A stretch of DNA of 8,515 nucleotides from Caulobacteraceae bacterium (GTDB lineage: Bacteria; Pseudomonadota; Alphaproteobacteria; Caulobacterales; Caulobacteraceae): NCBI GenBank assembly GCA_030151985.1, contig JASLDZ010000238.1:1-8515 (forward strand). Direction: 5' to 3'. Position 1 is the first letter of the stretch. Each line of letters starts with the position of its first letter. Under the pieces are notes generated by a model. That model had not been told where the DNA came from. It did no database searches and saw only the letters and a program-made list of their open reading frames with translations. Shown piece by piece: positions 5,158 through 8,515 of the stretch. The translations under genes and the position numbers were made by a program.

Positions 5158-5685
5158 GTGGACCGCCCGCCCGGCCCCGCCGACCCCCCCGCCCGTCCGC
5201 CCGTGGCCATCGTGATGGGCAGCCGCTCCGACTGGCCCACGCTGAAGCACGCCGCCGACGCCCTCGATTCGCTGGGCGTGGCGTGGGAGGCGAAGGTCGT
5301 CTCCGCCCACCGCACGCCGGAGCGGATGGTCGCCTTCGCCAAGGGCGCGCGCGCGGCGGGCGTCAAGGTGGTCGTCGCCGGCGCCGGCGGCGCGGCGCAC
5401 CTGCCGGGCATGGTGGCGGCGCTGACGGAGCTGCCGGTGCTGGGAGTCCCCGTGAAGTCCAAGGCGCTGAAGGGCCTCGATTCGCTGCTGTCGATCGTGC
5501 AGATGCCCGGCGGCGTGCCCGTGGGCGCGCTGGCGATCGGCGAGGCGGGAGCGAGGAACGCGGGCCTGCTCGCCGCGCAGATCCTGGCGCTCTGCGACCC
5601 CGTCCTGATGGACCGCGTCGCCGCCTTCCGCGCCGCCCAAACCGCCGCAGTGGACGAGACCGTCGAAGACGGGGCCGGCTCCTGA
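5158..5685 (+). CDS. purE: N5-carboxyaminoimidazole ribonucleotide mutase PurE
   Basis: A 175-residue class I PurE, the enzyme that rearranges N5-CAIR to CAIR in de novo purine synthesis and works as an octamer in the cytoplasm. G-S-R-S-D-W (21-26) is the phosphate/substrate loop. V-V-S-A-H-R-T-P (47-54) contains the catalytic His51. A-G-A-G-G-A-A-H-L-P-G-M (74-85) carries the second active-site loop. P-V-K-S-K-A-L-K-G-L-D-S-L-L-S-I-V-Q-M-P follows, with G-V-P-V-G-A-L-A-I typical of bacterial PurE. The start is GTG 5158, with a modest GAGA 7 nt upstream; the extra 14-15 residues before V-A-I-V-M are Pro-rich and not conserved. The stop overlaps the purK CTG start (CTGA), and adjacency to purK supports the N5-CAIR route. 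Confidence 0.97.
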   Translation: MDRPPGPADPPARPPVAIVMGSRSDWPTLKHAADALDSLGVAWEAKVVSAHRTPERMVAFAKGARAAGVKVVVAGAGGAAHLPGMVAALTELPVLGVPVKSKALKGLDSLLSIVQMPGGVPVGALAIGEAGARNAGLLAAQILALCDPVLMDRVAAFRAAQTAAVDETVEDGAGS

Positions 5686-6758
5686 CCGCGCTCAAGCCGG
5701 GATCGACGCTGGGGGTGCTGGGCGGCGGCCAGCTCGGGCGGATGATCGCGCTCGCCGCCGCGCGGCTGGGCTTCGACGTCGCGGTGCTGGGCCGCGAGCC
5801 CGGCTCGCCTGCCGGCCGGGTCGCCGCGCGCGAGATCGTCGGCGACTACGCCGACCCCGCCGCCCTGGCGGAGCTGGCGGCCGCCTGCGACGTGCTCACC
5901 TTCGAGTTCGAGAACGTCTCCGCCGAGGCGGTGGCGGCGCTGGAGGCCAGGGGCTTGCGGGTCGCCCCCTGCGCCCGCGCGCTGGCGGTGGCGCAGGACC
6001 GAGCGGACGAGAAGGCCTTCCTGAACGCCCACGGCTGCCCGACGGTGGACTACGCGGTGGTCGACGGGATCGAAGACCTGCGCGCGGGCCTCGCCCGGCT
6101 GGGCGCGCCGGCGCTGCTAAAGACCCGCCGCGAGGGCTATGACGGCAAGGGCCAGGCGTGGGTCCGCGACGCGGGCGAGGCGGAGGCCGCCTGGACCTCC
6201 ATCAGCGCGCGTCCCGCCATCCTGGAGGCGCGCTGTCCCTTCGTGCGCGAGCTGTCCATCGTCGCCGTCAGGGGCGCGGACGGAAGTTTCGCCGCCTATC
6301 CGTTGTCGGAGAACACCCACGAGAACGGCGTCCTGCGCCGCAGCGTCGCGCCCGCGGCCGTCTCCGCCGCCACCCTCGCCGAAGCGCAGCGGATCGCGCG
6401 GGCGGTGACCGAATCGCTGGGCTATGTCGGCGTCATCGGCATCGAGCTGTTCGAGCTCGAGGGCGGCGCTCTCCTGGTCAACGAGATCGCGCCCCGGGTG
6501 CACAACACCGGCCACTGGACCGCCGGCGCCTGCGAGGTGGACCAGTTCGAGCAGCACGTCCGCGCCGTCATGGGCTGGCCGCTCGGACCCACCGCGCCCC
6601 TGGCCCGCGCGGAGATGACCAACCTCCTGGGCGCGGAGGTCGAGGATTGGGCGGCGTTGGCCGCCGATCCCCGCGCCCGGCTCTGGCTCTACGGAAAGCC
6701 GGACGCGGCGCCGGGACGCAAGATGGGTCACGTCACCCGGCTGTCCCCGCTCGCCTAG
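5682..6758 (+). CDS. purK: N5-carboxyaminoimidazole ribonucleotide synthase PurK
   Basis: An ATP-grasp enzyme of 358 residues (E. coli PurK is about 355) that joins AIR, bicarbonate and ATP to give N5-CAIR, the substrate of PurE. G-G-G-Q-L-G-R-M (14-21) opens the N-terminal domain, followed by T-F-E-F-E-N-V (73-79) and D-R-x-x-E-K (106-111). The ATP-grasp loop is K-T-R-R-E-G-Y-D-G-K-G-Q (147-158). The metal-binding N-E-I-A-P-R-V-H-N-T-G-H-W-T (267-280) and a late K-M-G-H-V-T (347-352) complete the family pattern. No ATG, GTG or TTG exists in frame between the upstream shadow and the first beta strand. CTG 5682, overlapping the purE stop and 7 nt after GGGG (5671-5674), gives the expected length and N-terminus (T-A-L-K-P-G-S-T-L-G-V-L). 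The next candidate, a GTG near 5712, would delete the first strand. Confidence 0.96.
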   Translation: MTALKPGSTLGVLGGGQLGRMIALAAARLGFDVAVLGREPGSPAGRVAAREIVGDYADPAALAELAAACDVLTFEFENVSAEAVAALEARGLRVAPCARALAVAQDRADEKAFLNAHGCPTVDYAVVDGIEDLRAGLARLGAPALLKTRREGYDGKGQAWVRDAGEAEAAWTSISARPAILEARCPFVRELSIVAVRGADGSFAAYPLSENTHENGVLRRSVAPAAVSAATLAEAQRIARAVTESLGYVGVIGIELFELEGGALLVNEIAPRVHNTGHWTAGACEVDQFEQHVRAVMGWPLGPTAPLARAEMTNLLGAEVEDWAALAADPRARLWLYGKPDAAPGRKMGHVTRLSPLA

Positions 6759-6770
6759 ACCGGCCGACCG

Positions 6771-6792
6771 GAAGGCCTGGGCGAGCGCCTTC
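6771..6792 (+). terminator. Hairpin after purK
   Basis: GAAGGC (6771-6776) pairs with GCCTTC (6787-6792). CT and AG extend the stem past one bulged C, leaving a GGGCG loop. It lies 12 nt after the purK stop. No T-run follows. It is likely to end the purEK transcript, but the call rests on position and stem only. The remaining 100 nt before the response regulator hold no promoter I would defend. Confidence 0.35.
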
Positions 6793-6892
6793 GCCTCCAC
6801 CTGCGGTCCGCGACGTTGCGTCCACAGCCTTCGGGCGAGTTTCTTCGCCGCCTGCACGGACCCTTAACCGCGTCCGCGCACGGTGCGGCGTC

Positions 6893-7258
6893 ATGAAGAC
6901 GTGTCTCGTCGTCGACGACAGCCGGGTGGTGCGCAAGGTCGCCAGCCGCATCCTGGAGGCGCTCGACTTCGAGCCCCTGGAGGCGGGTGACGGCCTGGAG
7001 GCGCTGTCGGTGTGCCGCGCCTCCATGCCGGACGTGGTCCTGCTCGACTGGTCGATGCCGGTGATGGACGGGGTGGAGTTCCTGCGCGCGCTGCGGGCCG
7101 AGCCGGGCGGCGACGTGCCGGTCGTGGTCTTCTGCAGCGCCAACGACGAGCCCGCGCGGATGGCGCACGCGCTCGACGCCGGGGCGGACGAGTACATCAT
7201 GAAGCCGTTCGACGGCGACATCATCGCCGCCAAGTTCGCGCAGGCGGGCCTGCTGTGA
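6893..7258 (+). CDS. Single-domain response regulator, CheY-like
   Basis: A 121-residue receiver domain without an output domain. Acidic pocket Asp8/Asp9 (V-V-D-D-S), phospho-acceptor Asp52 in L-L-D-W-S-M-P-V-M-D-G (50-60), switch Ser82 (V-V-F-C-S), aromatic Tyr101 and Lys104 in E-Y-I-M-K-P-F-D (100-107) are all present, so it should be phosphorylated and active. The D-D-S-R-V-V-R-K-V-A-x-R-I-L-E and L-L-D-W-x-M-P pattern resembles the alphaproteobacterial CheY-like regulators that sit beside a CheR. The ATG 6893 lacks a clear ribosome site. Its stop overlaps the cheR GTG start (GTGA), so the two are coupled. No cognate kinase is in the window. It could serve chemotaxis, surface attachment or another phosphorelay. 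Confidence 0.93.
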   Translation: MKTCLVVDDSRVVRKVASRILEALDFEPLEAGDGLEALSVCRASMPDVVLLDWSMPVMDGVEFLRALRAEPGGDVPVVVFCSANDEPARMAHALDAGADEYIMKPFDGDIIAAKFAQAGLL

Positions 7259-8067
7259 GCCCCGAGGAACTCCCCTTCGTCGCCGAGCTGGCGCGCCGCC
7301 GCGCGGGCCTGCACGTGCGCCCCGACCGCGCCCACCTCGCCGAGGCGCGGCTCGCGCCCGTCGCCCGCCGCCAGGGCTTCGCCGACGTGCCGGCGCTGAT
7401 CTCCGCGGCGCGCGAGGACGAGGACGGGGAGGCCGCGACCGCGCTGGTGGAGGCGCTGGCCTCCAGCGACACCGCCTTCTTCCGCGACCGCCAGATGTTC
7501 GAGCGGCTGGCCGGCGACACGCTCCCCGCCCTCGCCCGCCGCCGCCCCGACGGGGTCGTGCGGGTGTGGTCGATCGGGTGCGGGGCGGGGCAGGAGGTCT
7601 ACTCGCTGGCCATCGCCGCGGCGGAGGCCGCCACGCCCGAGCTGAAGCTGCAGCTGTTCGCCAGCGACCTATCGGACCGCGCGCTGCAGAAGGCGCGAGC
7701 GGGCGCCTACACCCATTTCGAGGTGCAGCGCGGGCTGCCGGTCCGCACGCTGCTGCGCTGGTTCGAGAAGACCGGCGAGGCCTGGCGCGTGCAGCCGCAA
7801 CTGCGCCAAGGCGTCCGCTGGGCGCGCGTCAACCTGATGGACGACCTCTCGCGGCTGGGCGTGTTCGACGTGATCCTCTGCCGCAACGTGCTGGGCGGCC
7901 TGGACGTGGACGCCGCGCGCGAGAGCCTGCTGAAGCTGGAGGCGCTGCTGGCCCCCGACGGCGTGCTGGTGATGGGCGCGTCCGAGGCTCCGGAGCTGCC
8001 CGCCAGCCTGCACGGGCAGGGCGGAATCTTCCACCGCGACCCGCAGGCGGTCCGCGAGGCGGCCTAG
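7255..8067 (+). CDS. cheR: CheR-type chemoreceptor protein-glutamate methyltransferase
   Basis: A 270-residue methyltransferase, the normal CheR size, that uses SAM to methylate glutamates on chemoreceptors and so sets adaptation. The N-terminal helical domain (about 1-80) includes S-S-D-T-A-F-F-R-D (74-82), equivalent to the CheR T-x-F-F-R-E block. The SAM domain has V-W-S-I-G-C-G-A-G-Q-E-V-Y-S-L-A-I (about 102-118), F-A-S-D-L-S-D-R-A-L-Q-K-A-R-A-G-x-Y (about 138-155) and F-D-V-I-L-C-R-N-V-L (about 203-212). L-A-P-D-G-V-L-V-M-G-A-S-E follows. GTG 7255 overlaps the response-regulator stop and gives a complete N-terminus. No receptor, cheB, cheA or cheW is visible, so the partner receptors must lie elsewhere or the role is not classical chemotaxis. 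Confidence 0.92.
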   Translation: MSPEELPFVAELARRRAGLHVRPDRAHLAEARLAPVARRQGFADVPALISAAREDEDGEAATALVEALASSDTAFFRDRQMFERLAGDTLPALARRRPDGVVRVWSIGCGAGQEVYSLAIAAAEAATPELKLQLFASDLSDRALQKARAGAYTHFEVQRGLPVRTLLRWFEKTGEAWRVQPQLRQGVRWARVNLMDDLSRLGVFDVILCRNVLGGLDVDAARESLLKLEALLAPDGVLVMGASEAPELPASLHGQGGIFHRDPQAVREAA

Positions 8068-8074
8068 CGCCGGG

Positions 8075-8129
8075 TTGACGCCCTCCGCAGCCCGACCCAC
8101 GGTGCGCCCTCAACCTGATCGACGATCAG
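8075..8129 (+). promoter_or_regulatory. -35-like element and 15-bp palindromic operator before the SDR gene
   Basis: TTGACG (8075-8080) equals the alphaproteobacterial housekeeping -35, but the sequence at the right distance for a -10 (around 8098-8103, CACGGT) is poor. CTGATCG-A-CGATCAG (8115-8129) is a perfect inverted repeat of 7 bp arms around one base. It lies just after the expected start of transcription and 12 bp before the ribosome site. That is a common place and form for a dimeric repressor operator (TetR, GntR or MarR type). The regulator is not in the window. Confidence 0.4.
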
Positions 8130-8155
8130 TCGGCGGCGTGCGGGAGGATGCGGAC

Positions 8156-8515
8156 TTGGCTGACGCGAATCTGTTCGACCTTCGGGGCAAGGTGGCGGTG
8201 GTCACCGGCTCCTCCCGCGGCATCGGCAAGGCGATCGTGGAACGGATGGCCGAGCACGGCGCCAAGGTCGTGGTCTCCTCCCGCAAGGCCGGCCCCTGCG
8301 ACGAGGTCGCGGCCGCCATCAACGCCCGTCACGGCGAGGGCACGGCGCTGGCCATCCCCGCCAACATCTCCTCCAAGGAGGATCTGCAGCGGCTGGTGGA
8401 CGAGACGGTCGCGGCGTTCGGCCGGATCGACGTCCTGGTCTGCAACGCCGCCTCCAACCCCTACTACGGCCCGCTGGCCGGGATCGCGGACGACCAGTTC
8501 CGCAAGATCCTGGAG
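8156..8515 (+). CDS. Short-chain dehydrogenase/reductase, 5' part
   Basis: The first 120 codons of a classical SDR oxidoreductase; the gene continues past the right edge. The Rossmann motif T-G-S-S-R-G-I-G (17-24) binds the dinucleotide. V-V-V-S-S-R-K (38-44) ends strand 2 with Arg43, which hints at NADP(H) preference. A-N-I-S (69-72) and the structural N-A-A-S (97-100) follow. The segment N-A-A-S-N-P-Y-Y-G-P resembles a dehydrogenase/reductase subgroup near DHRS4. The catalytic Ser-Tyr-Lys is beyond the window. TTG 8156 is chosen because GGGAGG (8142-8147) lies 8 nt upstream. GTG 8138 is in frame but overlaps nothing useful, and ATG 8148 is out of frame. The substrate is unknown. Confidence 0.92.
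   Translation, partial: MADANLFDLRGKVAVVTGSSRGIGKAIVERMAEHGAKVVVSSRKAGPCDEVAAAINARHGEGTALAIPANISSKEDLQRLVDETVAAFGRIDVLVCNAASNPYYGPLAGIADDQFRKILE

Noticed and set aside
4563..5681. Long plus-strand frame in front of purK, running across the GGDEF and purE genes
   Set aside because: It is a shadow of two well-supported genes. PurK homology begins only at about 5682.
4434..6032. Minus-strand open frame extending the GGDEF protein upstream to 532 residues
   Set aside because: The extension is antisense to purE and the start of purK, has low-complexity Arg/Ala/His composition, and the GGDEF protein has its own natural N-terminus at 5060.
6850..6858. CCTTAACC upstream of the response regulator as a CtrA half-site
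   Set aside because: Only one TTAA half-site is present, without the second at 7-bp spacing, so this is likely chance.
6158..6892. Plus-strand frame that would extend the response regulator by about 245 residues
   Set aside because: It is a shadow of purK in another phase. The receiver domain is complete from ATG 6893.
1..8515. CRISPR array, insertion sequence, prophage or tRNA genes
   Set aside because: No repeated spacers, transposase motifs, terminal repeats or cloverleaf sequences were seen on either strand.

Overview
The window looks like an ordinary chromosomal stretch of a high-GC alphaproteobacterium, most likely Caulobacterales (Caulobacter/Phenylobacterium-like). The evidence is base composition (stretches I counted run about 65-80% GC), strong G/C third-position bias, an IbpA-type Hsp20 with a ROSE-like leader, and the small coiled-coil GGDEF, purE/purK and CheY-CheR families. 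The order-level assignment is inference.

Layout from left to right. (1) The tail of an OmpA-domain protein (1-114) is followed 18 bp later by a clearly lower-GC gene for a putative non-specific DNA/RNA endonuclease of the His-Me finger class (133-681). This is the only gene that looks foreign. (2) A small heat-shock protein lies on the minus strand (758-1222), facing the nuclease across a hairpin. Its leader carries a candidate RNA thermometer and a possible sigma-32 promoter. (3) Divergent from it is a two-gene unit of exported proteins: a SAM-methyltransferase-fold protein with a signal peptide (1499-2368) and an unknown secreted protein (2365-3024), joined by an ATGA overlap. (4) A second short unit pairs an SCP2 lipid-carrier protein (3145-3447) with a lysophospholipase-like alpha/beta hydrolase (3444-4427). 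(5) A minus-strand diguanylate cyclase (4434-5060) converges on the hydrolase with a 6-bp gap and diverges from purE. (6) purE-purK (5158-6758) encode the two-step AIR to CAIR conversion of purine synthesis. (7) A single-domain response regulator and a CheR methyltransferase (6893-8067) overlap by GTGA. (8) An SDR oxidoreductase runs off the right edge (8156-8515), with a perfect 15-bp palindrome in front of it.

How the genes relate: several adjacent pairs are translationally coupled by 4-nt overlaps (ATGA, GTGA). In two pairs (SCP2/hydrolase and purE/purK) the overlap reads CTGA, which implies CTG start codons. That, the ROSE-like leader and the low-GC nuclease are the observations most worth following. 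I found no transposon, prophage, CRISPR array, tRNA or rRNA. I also do not see a multi-gene undescribed system. There is no gene-free stretch above 300 bp; the largest intergenic region (1223-1498) is described under the Hsp20 regulatory entries.
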